From Tachypleus tridentatus (taxonomy: Eukaryota; Arthropoda; Merostomata; Xiphosura; Limulidae), in the NCBI RefSeq assembly GCF_004210375.1, contig NC_134830.1, positions 10,416,001 to 10,480,000 of the forward strand: a stretch of 64,000 nt of DNA. Reading direction: 5' to 3'. A program made the translations under genes and the position numbers. Each line of letters begins with the position of its first letter. The stretch's first letter is position 1. Shown one piece after another: positions 42,701 through 53,495 of this stretch. The notes below the pieces were generated by a model. The model made no database searches. It was not told the origin of the DNA and worked only from the letters and a program-made list of their open reading frames with translations.

Positions 42701-44876
42701 ATCGTGACAACCTTTTCTTTTTAATTACTGGTGTCATCATTCGTCGCTCACAACATAAATTACCACGTGATCATCTTTGACACATTTTCGAGATCACATT
42801 TATGAGATAGTTTCAAATGTTTAGTAAGTCATTAGTTTTAGTTGTAACAAAAATAAATTACTAAACAAGTGACGTAAAGATGAAAGAATATATTAATATA
42901 TTTTTGTATAATTAGCTAGGCGATGAGTGTTCCCAAAGATATTTTAGACAATTAGTATGTTCTGTGTCTGATTGTAATAAACATTAATAGAAATGTTTAA
43001 GCAAACAGAACTTTTGTCCTTTCTTTTATTTAAAATAAATTTATTGTTCTGTTAGAGAAATCAAAACTAACCATTTTCAATTATTTGAAATATTTGTCTC
43101 ATATATAAAAACAGTGTTTCTAGACATTAAGTAAAATATATCTTTCGTTTTGCTCTAAACTGACTGAAACAGCCTGACATTATGTTGAGTTCAATGTGCT
43201 ATAATTGTACACTAAGCCGTCAGTTATCGAGTATACACTGTTAGTGTTTTCTATGACCATGTAATTAACTTACATAGATAGGGACAATGTTTCATCATTA
43301 ATAACTGCATTTTACAAACGTATAGTTTCATTAAATACAAAAATTGTATTTCACTGATATGAATCACTAAATATTTGCAGTGAACCATCTATTTTAAATA
43401 TATTGTAATTATATAGATAGCGACAGTGTATTATAATTTATTTTTATTTTAATAAAATTTTCCAGTAAATATAAATGCCACACTATTAAGCAGAATGTTT
43501 TTTTTTTAAATGGACTTAAACACTGATAGTTTTGGACAAGTATATACTGACATATGCTGTGTAAAATTTATTATTAAATATTTTGTGTGCTATAATTACA
43601 GTCTAATTGATGTACCTATGAATCTGTAAAAGTAAATATTATTTAGAGTTTCTTATTAAATTTATATAGTGATTATAGTAACTGATGGTTTCTATGTATA
43701 TGACAAACACCGAATTTTTATCAAAAACTTTCATCACTTAATTCTTGGACCATCTAGCCTGTTACAATGAAATACACTTGGTCATTCTAATACTGCAGTG
43801 CTTTTTTCTAAATCTGTATATTTTATTAATCAAAACCGTCAATTGCTTCGTTATCAATAAGAGTTCTCCGGGAAATATGACAAACATGAATTTTAAACAC
43901 ACTCACAGAATACTTACTGTTTTCGTAATTAATCTGTAATGCGAAATAATCGAAGAATTATAATACCGGTGATGTTCTTTTGTGTATTTGAAAAACTACT
44001 AAGTTGAAGGAAACATAAAGTTTTGAAAGATGTAGAAAGAAACATGTTCTTTTCAATGTGACTAATGAGAAAAGGTCATAAACTGATTCAATTGAAATAT
44101 TGCACAGCCATGAATAGTAAACAGTAAGTAGTTCATTTATTATATTTAGAGATAGGACAAGTGTTGATTATAATACTATTAATAAAGGTCTCTTTCGAAT
44201 ATCATGTATGATTTGTGTAGCATTGAAAGAAGTCATGTATTCATTACTTTCAATGTCAGATAAAAATTGTCCAATCGTAAGACAAATGATGTTGATCTTT
44301 GTGCACTGAAATGATTACATCTTCGATAAGTTAAGACTACGAATCTAACTTTGTGTACTATATTTAAATAACAAATATGCGAGTTTCAGATCGAAACCTA
44401 GCATAATGGACGTAACAACCCGTTTGGATTGTAAACATACTGGAATTAAAATACGTGAAATGAAAGGCATGTACGTTTTATATAAACGATCGAAATACGT
44501 TTTACTGGCGTATTCATTGTCTATACGTGTCTAATACCCTTGTTTTATCAACACTATCAAACATTTAAATATCTTGTAATGTATGAGTATGTACAGCAAT
44601 CTACAAGTCTTAATTTATATACTGAATGTCAGTTTTAAATTGTAACTACAGTATATGAATGATTTAGTTTTCAAATGTTTTGTATATTTTCTGAAATAAG
44701 GAAAACTGTGATTACTCGTGTAAAATGTCACGTGTTGCCACAACAACTGATACGAGTTCATTAGTCTTGTGAATATATAATAAACACAATATTTAGAAAT
44801 TTGTATGTGCGTTTCGTGATAGACAGTCTAATATTTAAAATATCCGAACTTTTATAAGTGTATAACCACTAATCAC
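42701..44876. other. Long AT-rich stretch without recognised gene
   Basis: No gene, RNA or element recognised in about 2.2 kb. Confidence 0.4.
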
Positions 44877-45530
44877 CCTGCTGGCCAAAATCCTAAGGCC
44901 AATGAACAAAAAGAAAAAAATATGCATTTTTCGTTGTCAGACTCAACCACTTATTTCAGTAGAGCTTCGAAAGATGAAAATAAGAAAAGGGAAAATAAAA
45001 AAAAACTTTTATAGCATTTAATAGGAAAAATGTGACCACTATAAAATTAGCCTAAATACTAGCTGATCAAAAGTTTAAGACCATACCAATAAGAAATCCT
45101 AAACAGTGTTGGAAATGCCCAACAAGAAGTCTCAGTAGTGAGTTGCACGGCCGTCATTGCGATTAACTTCAAACATTCGCTTTGGCATGATCGGTATAAG
45201 CATTTGCAGAAGGCTGGCTGGAATGTTATTCCAAGTGGTGAAGATGGCTTCACGAAGATCATGCACTGTTTGGAACTGATGTCCATTTCTATAGACTTCC
45301 CTTGCCATCAACCCCTAAACATTTTCAATGGGGTTCAGTTCGGGCGAACACGCTGGAGGGTCCAAAAGAATCACATTATTCGCCATGAAACAGTCCTTTG
45401 TCCTGCGGGCATTGTGGATTGCAGCGTTGCCCTGCTGAAAGATCCAGTCATTTCCACACAAGCGAGGGTCTTTAGTCAATAAGGATGCTCTCTCCAGTCG
45501 CTGTTTGACGCTCCTGGATAACTTGAAGCT
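44877..45530 (-). mobile_element. Tc1-like transposon fragment
   Basis: The terminal-repeat-like CTGCTGGCCAAAATCCTAAG at 44,880 is followed by an AT-rich spacer, then the C-terminal half of a transposase on the minus strand up to about 45,530. There a SINE fragment and a tandem array begin. The other end is absent. Confidence 0.75.
45110..45480 (-). pseudogene. Tc1-like transposase C-terminal half
   Basis: The minus strand reads QQGNAAIHNARRTKDCFMAN, then PPACSPELNPIENV, a TAG, and GLMAREVYRNGHQFQTVHDL. It continues REAIFTTWNNIPASLLQML and MPKRMFEVNRNDG. In Tc1 relatives the first block carries an Asp that is Gly here, so a catalytic residue is lost. The SPELNPIEN block with the catalytic Glu is present and is followed by an in-frame stop. 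Confidence 0.85.
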
Positions 45531-45536
45531 CCATTG

Positions 45537-45580
45537 AGCTTCGACTCGTAATCCGAGGGTCGCGGGTTTGAATCCCCGTC
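45537..45580 (+). mobile_element. SINE family A head fragment
   Basis: CTTCGACTCGTAATCCGAGG followed by TCGCGGGTTTGAATCCCCGTC. Only the anticodon-loop to B-box part is left, squeezed between the Tc1 break and the 42 bp array. Confidence 0.85.
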
Positions 45581-45875
45581 GAATATCCAGTTCATATGCT
45601 ATATGATGTATCTAGAAGTAGTGAATATCCAGTTCATATGCTATATTATGTATCTAGAAGTAGTGAATATCCAGTTCATATGCTATATGATGTATCTAGA
45701 AGTAGTGAATATCCAGTTCATATGCTATATTATGTATCTAGAAGTAGTGAATATCCAGTTCATATGCTATATTATGTATCTAGAAGTAGTGAGTATCCAG
45801 TTCATATGCTATATGATGTATCTAGAAGTAGTGAATATCCAGTTCATATGCTATATTATCTATCTGGAAGGGAGA
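45581..45875. repeat. Tandem array, 42 bp unit, seven copies
   Basis: Unit GAATATCCAGTTCATATGCT followed by ATATGATGTATCTAGAAGTAGT, with GATGTA/TATGTA variants. It is flush with the preceding SINE head: the first unit follows CCCCGTC directly. Confidence 0.96.
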
Positions 45876-46237
45876 TGAGGACCGTAAAAACAAGTTGAAT
45901 CAAAATATAAAGATTATATTTTCATACCCGCAACTTGGGATTCTGAAAGGTAAACAAACAAGGTAGGAAACACTGCTTAATCAAGCTACAAGTCCTTATT
46001 TGGACTCCACTGAAATTGGTAAGTACTGCAATCCTTATTTTTATATTTTAACTTTTCAATACTAAATTATCTTGTTTATTATCTTTTTTAATGAACAACA
46101 GTGAGTAAATAAATGCCTAGAATAAGACACAACTCCCACTAAACAAGCATAACATTTTGCTAGTTGAAAAGCAGCCTTTTTAAATAGAATAAATGTATCT
46201 GAAATATCGTTCTAAATAAAACTTGCTGTCTTTTAAG
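45876..46237. other. Intergenic stretch
   Basis: Nothing recognised. Confidence 0.4.
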
Positions 46238-46345
46238 CCTTCAGTGACACAGTGATATGCCTATGGACTCACCTCGCTAGAAACTGGATTTCGATACCAG
46301 TGGTGGGCCAATTACACAAAGCCCCTTAATTTGCTCGCTGTGGAT
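46238..46345 (+). mobile_element. SINE family B
   Basis: CAGTGACACAGTGATATGCC, CTCGCTAGAAACTGGATTTC, B box GATTTCGATACCAG and GTGGTGGGCC. Confidence 0.8.
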
Positions 46346-46389
46346 GTACACCGTCGATACTCGTACTCAGTTCCAGACCAAATAGAGGA

Positions 46390-46910
46390 CTTAGTATAGC
46401 TTCTAAATTTATAAAACTTTTTATATAAACCATTATTTGTATTGTTTGTTTGTGTTTTGCTTTTTTTAATTCCGGGCAAAGCTACTCGAGGGCTATCTGC
46501 GCTCGCCGTCCTTAATTTATCAGTGTAAGACTAGAGGGAAGGCAGCTAGTCATCACCACCCACCGCCAACTCTTGGGCTACTCTTTTACCAACGAACAGT
46601 TGGATTGACCGATACATTATAACGTCCCATGAGTGAAAGGACGAGCATGTTTTGTGCGACAGGACTTCGAACCCGTGACCCTCGAATTACGAGTCGAACG
46701 TCTTAACCCACCTAGCCATGACGGACCCCATTATTTGTAATAACTGTCAGTATATATCTTATTTCTGTTTGTATATTAAAACACTTTTGCTTTCAGAAGA
46801 AAATTTTCTGTATCTTTCTTGTTGCCAAATATCATAAATTTAATGCATATCGACATTTAATTAACTTCAGGATAATTTATAATACGAAACATGTATCTCT
46901 ATTTCTGAAT
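46390..46910 (+). mobile_element. Solo LTR split by a SINE
   Basis: TTTATATAAACCATTATTTGT before the SINE, then ATTATTTGTAATAACTG, CAAATATCATAAATTTAATG, ATCGACATTTAATTAACTTC and ATAATTTATAATACG. The same sequence blocks occur in the LTRs at 60,335-60,545 and 62,851-63,125. No internal region is attached here. Confidence 0.7.
46442..46727 (-). mobile_element. SINE family A, full length, with target duplication
   Basis: TTAATTCCGGGCAAAGCTAC to CACCTAGCCATGACGGACC. CCATTATTTGTA occurs immediately on both sides (about 46,430 and 46,729), the expected target duplication inside the solo LTR. Confidence 0.92.
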
Positions 46911-47251
46911 GTAAAACGTGTAACCCTTTTGTCAGTGGTGATCATATTTCGCTAAAACTTGAATACACAAGTTGTGCTCACACGCATTATAACATTATCA
47001 TAGAAAGTGGTGTAATTTATGTTGTTGGTTGGGCAGTCAGAAAGTGAATACCAGTTCCTCTCTATGACAATTGTAGGGAATGTCTGGTGACCAGAGCAGA
47101 TCTCTGGTATTGTGGAAGAAAAGCTTTTCTTTGTTGACACTCAAAAACAATTGAGATTTACTTATTCTGTCCGTAGAAGTTGTGATTATAATTAACTTAT
47201 TACAAAGTGTGCAGAAAATATGTTCATTTTTAAGTGTGTTACTGATATTCA
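46911..47251. other. Intergenic stretch before the 38 bp array
   Basis: No supported gene. Short minus-strand frames at 46,952-47,252 show no motif. Confidence 0.4.
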
Positions 47252-48240
47252 CAGACGTGACTGGATACAGAACTGTCTTTAATATGAGCCAGACGTGACT
47301 GGATACAGAACTGTCTTTAATACGAGCCAGACGTGACTAGATACAGAACTGTCTTTAATACGAGCCAGACGTGATTGGATACAGAACTGACTTTAATATG
47401 AGCCAGACGTGACTAGATACAGAAAATTCTTTAATATGAGCCAGACGTGACTGGATACAGAACTGTCTTTAATACGAGACAGACGTGACTGGATACAGAA
47501 CTGTCTTTAATACGAGCCAGACGTGATTGGATACAAAACTGTCTTTAATACGAGCCAGACGTGATTGGATACAGAACTGACTTTAATATGAGCCAGACGT
47601 GACTAGATACAGAAAATTCTTTAATATGACCCAGACGTGACTAGATACAAAACTGTCTTTAATACGAGCCAGACGTGACTACATACAGAACTGTCTTTAA
47701 TACGAGCCAGACGTGATTGGATACAAAACTGTCTTTAATACGAGCCAGACGTGATTGGATACAAAACTGTCTTTAATACGAGCCAGACGTGATTGGATAC
47801 AGAACTGTCTTTAATATGAGCCAGACGTGATTAGATACAGAACTGACTTTAATATGAGCCAGACGTGACTAGATACAGAAAATTCTTTAATATGACCCAG
47901 ACGTGACTAGATACAAAACTGTCTTTAATACGAGCCAGACGTGACTACATACAGAACTGTCTTTAATACGAGCCAGACGTGATTGGATACAAAACTGTCT
48001 TTAATACGAGCCAGACGTGACTGGATACAAAACTGTCTTTAATACGAGCCAGACGTGATTAGATACAGAACAGTCTTTAATATGAGTCAGACGTGACTAG
48101 ATACAGAAAATTCTTTAATATGAGCCAGACGTGACTGGATACAGAACTGTCTTTAATACGAGCCAGACGTGATTAGATACAGAACAGTCTTTAATATGAG
48201 CCAGACGTGACTAGATATAGAACAGTCTTTAATATGAGCT
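47252..48240. repeat. Tandem array, 38 bp unit, about 26 copies
   Basis: Unit CAGACGTGACTGGATACAGA followed by ACTGTCTTTAATACGAGC. Variants (GACTAGAT, GATTGGAT, GAAAATTCTTTAATATGA) recur in longer blocks, indicating higher-order duplication. Confidence 0.97.
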
Positions 48241-48371
48241 CTCATCTCACTATGACTCAGCATGATATTCATAATCACTTCACAAGCCTTCTCTTTATTC
48301 TTGTAGAAATTTACTGTGACTTCCATGGGATCACATCGCCAAAATGCACATGAGAAAACAAGGCTTTTTTT

Positions 48372-48508
48372 TTTTAGCTGTTTAGTGTGTGTTTGTGTCT
48401 TCTTACAGGAAAGCCACATGGGGCTATCTGCTGAGCCCACCAAGAGGAATCGAACCCCTGATTTTAGCGTTGTAAATCCGGACACATACCGCTCTACTAG
48501 CGGGGGGC
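48372..48508 (-). mobile_element. SINE family B-like, variant head
   Basis: TCTTACAGGAAAGCCACATG at the tail side, AGGAATCGAACCCCTGATTT (B box complement), TGTAAATCCGGACACATACC and CTCTACTAGCGGGGGGCG at the head. It starts with a poly-T run on the plus strand, which is the poly-A tail. Confidence 0.85.
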
Positions 48509-48992
48509 GTTTTGCTGTTTAAAGACATTAATTATAAATACACGAAAATATATCTTTCATTTATTATTAGAGGGCACCACCTTTATTTCTCTTGTCCAAA
48601 TAGATACAATCTCCGGTGTTATTCTTAAGGTATTATGAATTACTATTTCTTAACTAACATTAATAATTAACTTTGTCATTGCATTCACAATTCGTAATGC
48701 TAACATTTCTATGGCTTGCATAAATCTGGATCTTCTTTAGTTAAAAACAAAACAAAACTCGGACTGATTCACTTATCTAGAGGGCTTACAAAGCAAAATC
48801 AAAGTAGGAATTGAAAATCATTTTAAAATCTATCCAACCACTATCATTTTACTGGTTTCTCAACTTTTTATTACAGCATATATTTTGTTTTGGTTACTTC
48901 TTGTAGCAATTATACAAAAAACCAAAACTTCTTATTTTGTATTAAAATTTTACTTTATTTTCCATTTATTTGTTTAATTTTTATATGTACAA
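48509..48992. other. AT-rich intergenic stretch
   Basis: Nothing recognised. Confidence 0.4.
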
Positions 48993-50051
48993 GGAATGAA
49001 CACAACATCTATAGAGTACATGGAATGAACACAACATCTATAGAGTATAAGGAATGAACACAACATCTATAGACTACATGGTATGAACACAACATCTATA
49101 GAGTATAAGGAATGAACACAACATCTATAGAGTACATGGAATGAACACAACATCTATAGAGTACATGGAATGAACACAACATCTATAGAGTACATGGTAT
49201 GAACACAACATCTATGGAGTACATGGAATGAACACAACATTTTAAGAGTATAAGTAATGAACACAACATCTATACAGTACATGGTATGAACACAACATCT
49301 ATAGAGTACATGGAATGAACACAACATCTATAGAGTACATGGTATGAACACAACGTCTACAGAGTACATGGAATGAACACAACATCTATAGAGTATAAGG
49401 AATGAACACAACATCTATACAGTACATGGTATGAACACAACATCTATAGAGTACATGGAATGAACACAACATCTATAGAGTATAAGGAATGAACACAACA
49501 TCTATAGAGAACATGGAATGAACACAACATCTATAGAGTATAAGGAATGAACACATCATCTACAGAGTACATGGTATGAACACAACATCTATAGAGTACA
49601 TGGTATGAACACAACATCTATAGAGTATAAGGAATGAACACAACATCTATAGAGTATAAGGAATGAACACAACATCTATAGAGTACATGGTATGAACACA
49701 ACATCTATAGAGTACATGGTATGAACACAACATCTATAGAGTATAAGGAATGAACACAACATCTATAGAGAACATGGAATGAGCACAACATCTATAGAGT
49801 ATAAAGAATGAACACAACATCTATAGAGAACATGGAATGAACACAACATCTATAGAGAACATGGAATGAACACAACATCTATAGAGTACATGGTATGAAC
49901 ACATCATCTACAGAGTACATGGAATGAACACAACATCTATAGAGTACATGGTATGAACACAACATCTATACAGTACATGGTATGAACACAACATCCATAG
50001 AGTACATGGTATGAACACAACATCCATAGAGTACATGGTATGAACACAACA
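48993..50051. repeat. Tandem array, 29 bp unit, about 36 copies
   Basis: Unit GGAATGAACACAACATCTAT followed by AGAGTACAT. Three main junction variants (TACATGGAA, TACATGGTA, TATAAGGAA) occur in recurring order, a higher-order pattern. Confidence 0.97.
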
Positions 50052-50159
50052 TGAATAGACTTTTAGCACTATCATAACCCTTATTGTTATAACTTTTACA
50101 AGAATTAAAACCAGAAACACAAATTTAGAAAACACAGTCATTACATTGGTCTATAAGTG

Positions 50160-50200
50160 TGGTCCGTCATGGCCAGGTGGTTAAGGCACTCGACTCGTTA
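50160..50200 (+). mobile_element. SINE family A head fragment
   Basis: GTCCGTCATGGCCAGGTGGT followed by TAAGGCACTCGACTCGTTATG. The copy breaks off at the anticodon-loop region, where the Penelope-like element begins. Confidence 0.85.
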
Positions 50201-50461
50201 TGTATTTCATTCAACAATGTAGAAAGGAACAACTAAGCCCTAACTTTGTAAAGGTAAAACTATCAAAAATGTTAATCAATGCACAAACATGATTCAAAAT
50301 TTACAGAAAAAAACGACTTAAGGCCATGTTGAACACAAAATACAAAGAACTACATCACCTACCGAAATGAAAAATGAACCTATACCATCAACTGGCATGC
50401 AGCATTAAACCAGAGATTTTCTGACTTATACAACGAAACATAAACCAAATCAACACTAGGA

Positions 50462-52104
50462 ATGACAGGAACAAAAAGATCTGCCACAACAAAAAAACTA
50501 GAAAAACTAAGATGCAAACAACAGAAAAGACACCAACACGGCAAACCGTTGACTAACCTCATAATTAACAGATCCGACCGACAATTAAACACAGACGAGA
50601 TACATCTACTTAACAAAGGACTCAACTTCGCAATGGCACCAAGGTACATTCCAACCTTAGAAATTAAAAAATGTTTAGAAGTCCTAGCCAGGAGACTTGT
50701 GATACTTTTTACAGAAAACAAATACAACAAAAAACAACCGAAAACAACCAACAGAAAGCCAACTTCAACAGTTTTATTGACATCCAACAGCCAAACTTCC
50801 CAGGAAAAATTAAAAATTTATATTTTCCAGAAACACCTAAAAACAACATCTTAAACGATTTTTCAAAGAATTTTCTCACAAAACCATCAACATAATTTCA
50901 CAAAACATAAAAATAAAAAACAATCTTACAAAAAGAGACATTAATTCTATTAAAAACCTTAAACGAGACAAAAACATTAAAATACTAAAAGCAGATAAAG
51001 GTAACGCTATAGTCAAAATGAATACGAATGAATACATTAAAAAAATGAAGAACATCCTATCAGACACGAACAAATTTAAACCAATACACACAAATCCAAC
51101 AAAGACACACGAGACGCAACTAAACAAAATACTACTAAAAATGAAAAAAGCCAACAGAATTTCACAAACACTTTATTCCTACCTACGCAAGACCGACTCA
51201 CGCACACCAAAAATGTACGGCATCCCCAAACCTCATAAACCAGATTGCCCATTACAAACAATAATATACACATATGAATCGTTTAATTACAATCTTGGTA
51301 AATATATAGCATGGGCATTCTCCAAATATTTTGACATCAGCCAGCTCATTCATTAAAGACTTTTAATTTCAATTCTAATCTTAATCAACTTAATCACAAA
51401 GCCTTAATGGCTAGTTTCGATGTTATATCCCTCTTTACAGAAGTTCCAACCACTGAAGCCTGCAAGATAGCCTTAAAACTCTATATCCGAGACCCTAACC
51501 CAACTATAGAAATTCCCAGTAACCAGTTAGCAACCCTCATAGAATTCACCACGATAAAGACAAACTTCATGTTAAACAATCACAACTATATACAAACAAA
51601 TGGTTAAACATGGGCAACCCGGTATCACCAGTTCTAGCCAATATTTTTATGACACAAGTTGAAACACAAGCAATTAACACAGCATTACATCAATCACTAT
51701 ACTGGTATAGATACGTAGATGACACGATTGCAGGATTCACATCTACAGAACACACACTTAATTTTTTCATTCACATTAACTCTATATACCCCAACATTAA
51801 CTTCACATGTGAACAGGAAGAAAGCAATCAAATATCATTTCTTAACCTCAAAATTACAAGAACTGACACTCAATTCAAAACTGAAATCCACCGAAAAATC
51901 ACCCATACTGGACTATACATTCCTTGGGACTCAGCACATGAAACAAAACAAAAACTCAACATACTAAGAAACCAAATAAACACAGCCATAAAACTATGCT
52001 CACCAGATAAAATTAACGATGAATTAGACAAAATAAAACAATACTTCATCAACATCAATAAGTTTCCTCCACAAACCATAAAAACATTATACGTACACAC
52101 CTAG
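50462..52104 (+). pseudogene. Penelope-like reverse transcriptase, broken
   Basis: The N-terminal frame (50,462-50,854) includes LLNKGLNFAMAPRYIP, typical of the region before the polymerase. After a frame change, MNTNEYIKKMKNIL and FRKTDSRTP-like SYLRKTDSRTPKMYGIPKPH follow (51,018-51,260). Then come MASFDVISLFTEVPTTEAC (first catalytic Asp, 51,407), GNPVSPVLANIFM (51,613), YWYRYVDDTIAGF (intact YVDD, about 51,700) and ISFLNLKITR (51,835). Stops or frameshifts occur near 50,860, 51,355 and 51,607. The ribozyme-bearing terminal repeat is not present here. Confidence 0.9.
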
Positions 52105-52334
52105 ACAGAAAGCAAAATAAACTAACAAAAGTAAATATACCCCACGATTTAAAAAATCAGGAAGCCATATACTGCTGCATACCATATATTCCCGATATCA
52201 GCAGAAAAATAACCAACATTTGGCAAAAACTAATAACGAAATATGACATTCCAGTTAATACCAAATTTACTCAAAAACCAGGCACAAAACTAAGGTTTAT
52301 ACTATGTAAAAAAACTACAATGACAACTACAACA

Positions 52335-52462
52335 CCAACATTACTTATAAAATACAATGTGATAACTGCCACGACTTCTATATTGGAGAAACAAGTAGAA
52401 AATTGAAAAACAGATACAAAGAACACAAAAAGTCACCTTCACACATTTTCGAACACTGTAAA
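52335..52462 (+). pseudogene. GIY-YIG endonuclease domain of the Penelope-like element, truncated
   Basis: The plus strand reads ITYKIQCDNCHDFYIGETSR, then KLKNRYKEHKKSPSHIFEH. This contains the CxxC upstream finger, the FYIGET half of GIY-YIG and the Arg..His core. The usual C-terminal remainder is missing because the SINE starts right after HCK. This nuclease would open target DNA for the reverse transcriptase. Confidence 0.88.
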
Positions 52463-52712
52463 GGCCCGGCATGTCCGAGGGTTGCGGGTTCGAATCCCTG
52501 GCACACCAAACATGCTCGCCCTTTCAGCCGTGGGGGCGTTAGAATGTTACGGTCAATCCCACTATTCATGAGTAAAAGAGTAGCCCAAGAGTTGGTGGTG
52601 GGTGGTGGTGATGACCAACTGCCTTCGCTCTAGTCTTACACTGTTAAATTAGGGACGCCTAGTGCAGATAGCCCTAGTGTAGCTTTGCGCAAAATTCAAA
52701 ACAAACCAAACC
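52463..52712 (+). mobile_element. SINE family A, internal head deletion
   Basis: Head GGCCCGGCATGTCCGAGGGT: about 25 bp between the A box and the B-box side is missing, then GGGTTCGAATCCCTGGCACA and the full body and tail follow. It truncates the Penelope-like element. Confidence 0.9.
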
Positions 52713-53126
52713 AAATCGAATAAGTTCTTTCCTAATTCAATGTGGTTTTGCTGTTTACTTTAATCGCCACACTTAAACCATCACATTTACAAACACATTT
52801 ATATCAATTCAAGCATCTTCCTTTAATCCATCGTTTTACTTTATATTTACAAGTTAATGTTTCCATATTGATTCTCATTGTCTCGAGTCAGGTCACGTGT
52901 CTGGTCATCTACTTACACCTTGAAAATAGTATCAAATATCGTCTATTGGTCTAATCAAAAGAGTTCAAACCCTTCTGGGATAACTCTTTTATTTTTTTAT
53001 GCACATCAAGTTGACAGATGCTGAAGTATATTTGAAAGTTAACTTAATGTTATTTTTATTAGTTACCAATAACACACACGCACACTTTTAAGTTGATGTT
53101 CTTATGAGTCTGTTTGTTTAAGGTCC

Positions 53127-53245
53127 CCCAGTGACACAGTAGTATGTCTGCGGGCTTACACCGCTAGAAACCGAGTTTCGATAGTCGTGGTAAGAAGAGC
53201 ACCGATAACCCATTGTGTAACTTTGTGCTTAATTCTAATCATTCA
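53127..53245 (+). mobile_element. SINE family B
   Basis: CCCAGTGACACAGTAGTATG, GCTTACACCGCTAGAAACCG, AGTTTCGATAGTCG (B box) and CCCATTGTGTAACTTTGTGC. Confidence 0.88.
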
Positions 53246-53251
53246 AATGTT

Positions 53252-53342
53252 TGTTTAGTACCAAAACTACATTGGGCTATCTGTTCTTTCCTTTACCGGG
53301 AATCAGACCTTGGATTTTAACATTGTTAGTTCATAGACGCAC
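53252..53342 (-). mobile_element. SINE family B-like fragment, reversed
   Basis: TGTTTAGTACCAAAACTACA, TTGGGCTATCTGTTC and GAATCAGACCTTGGATTTTA resemble the tail and body of the variant at 48,372-48,508. It abuts a family A copy at 53,344. Confidence 0.6.
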
Positions 53343-53343
53343 C

Positions 53344-53495
53344 TAGCCCGGCATGGCCAAGCGTGTTAAGGCGTGCGTCTCGTAATCTGAGGGTCGCGGG
53401 GGTCGCATCCCCGTCGTGCCAAACAAGTTTGCCTTTTCAGCCGTGGGGGCGTTATAATGTGATGGTCGATCCAACTATTCGTTGATAAAAAGTAT
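53344..53495 (+). mobile_element. SINE family A, 5' half only
   Basis: AGCCCGGCATGGCCAAGCGT through CAACTATTCGTTGATAAAAAG. The rest of the body is missing. Confidence 0.9.

Larger units (their letters stand above)
50201..52462 (+). mobile_element. Penelope-like element, 3' end cut by a SINE
   Basis: A plus-strand retroelement with a Penelope-type reverse transcriptase followed by a GIY-YIG nuclease domain, the order diagnostic of this class. It starts right after a SINE head fragment and stops inside the nuclease domain at 52,462, where a family A SINE begins. No terminal repeats are recognisable at either side. Confidence 0.88.

Noticed and set aside
45596-45898. Repeat-protein frames of about 100 codons (VSRSSEYPVHMLYDV-like)
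   Set aside because: They exist only because the 42 bp array has a period divisible by three. Two overlapping frames are equally open, and there are no splice or start signals.
48153-48485. 110-codon minus-strand frame
   Set aside because: It runs across the end of the 38 bp array, a unique stretch and a SINE. There is no coherent domain.
47252-50051. CRISPR-like repeated structure
   Set aside because: The 38 and 29 bp units are contiguous head-to-tail with no unique spacers, in animal DNA without cas genes. They are minisatellites.
50380-50787. 135-codon minus-strand frame with hydrophobic stretches
   Set aside because: It is antisense to the Penelope-like N-terminal frame. The A-rich coding strand produces Phe/Leu-rich antisense frames.
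51076-51273. Minus-strand Cys/Leu-rich frame
   Set aside because: A shadow of the Penelope-like polymerase frame.
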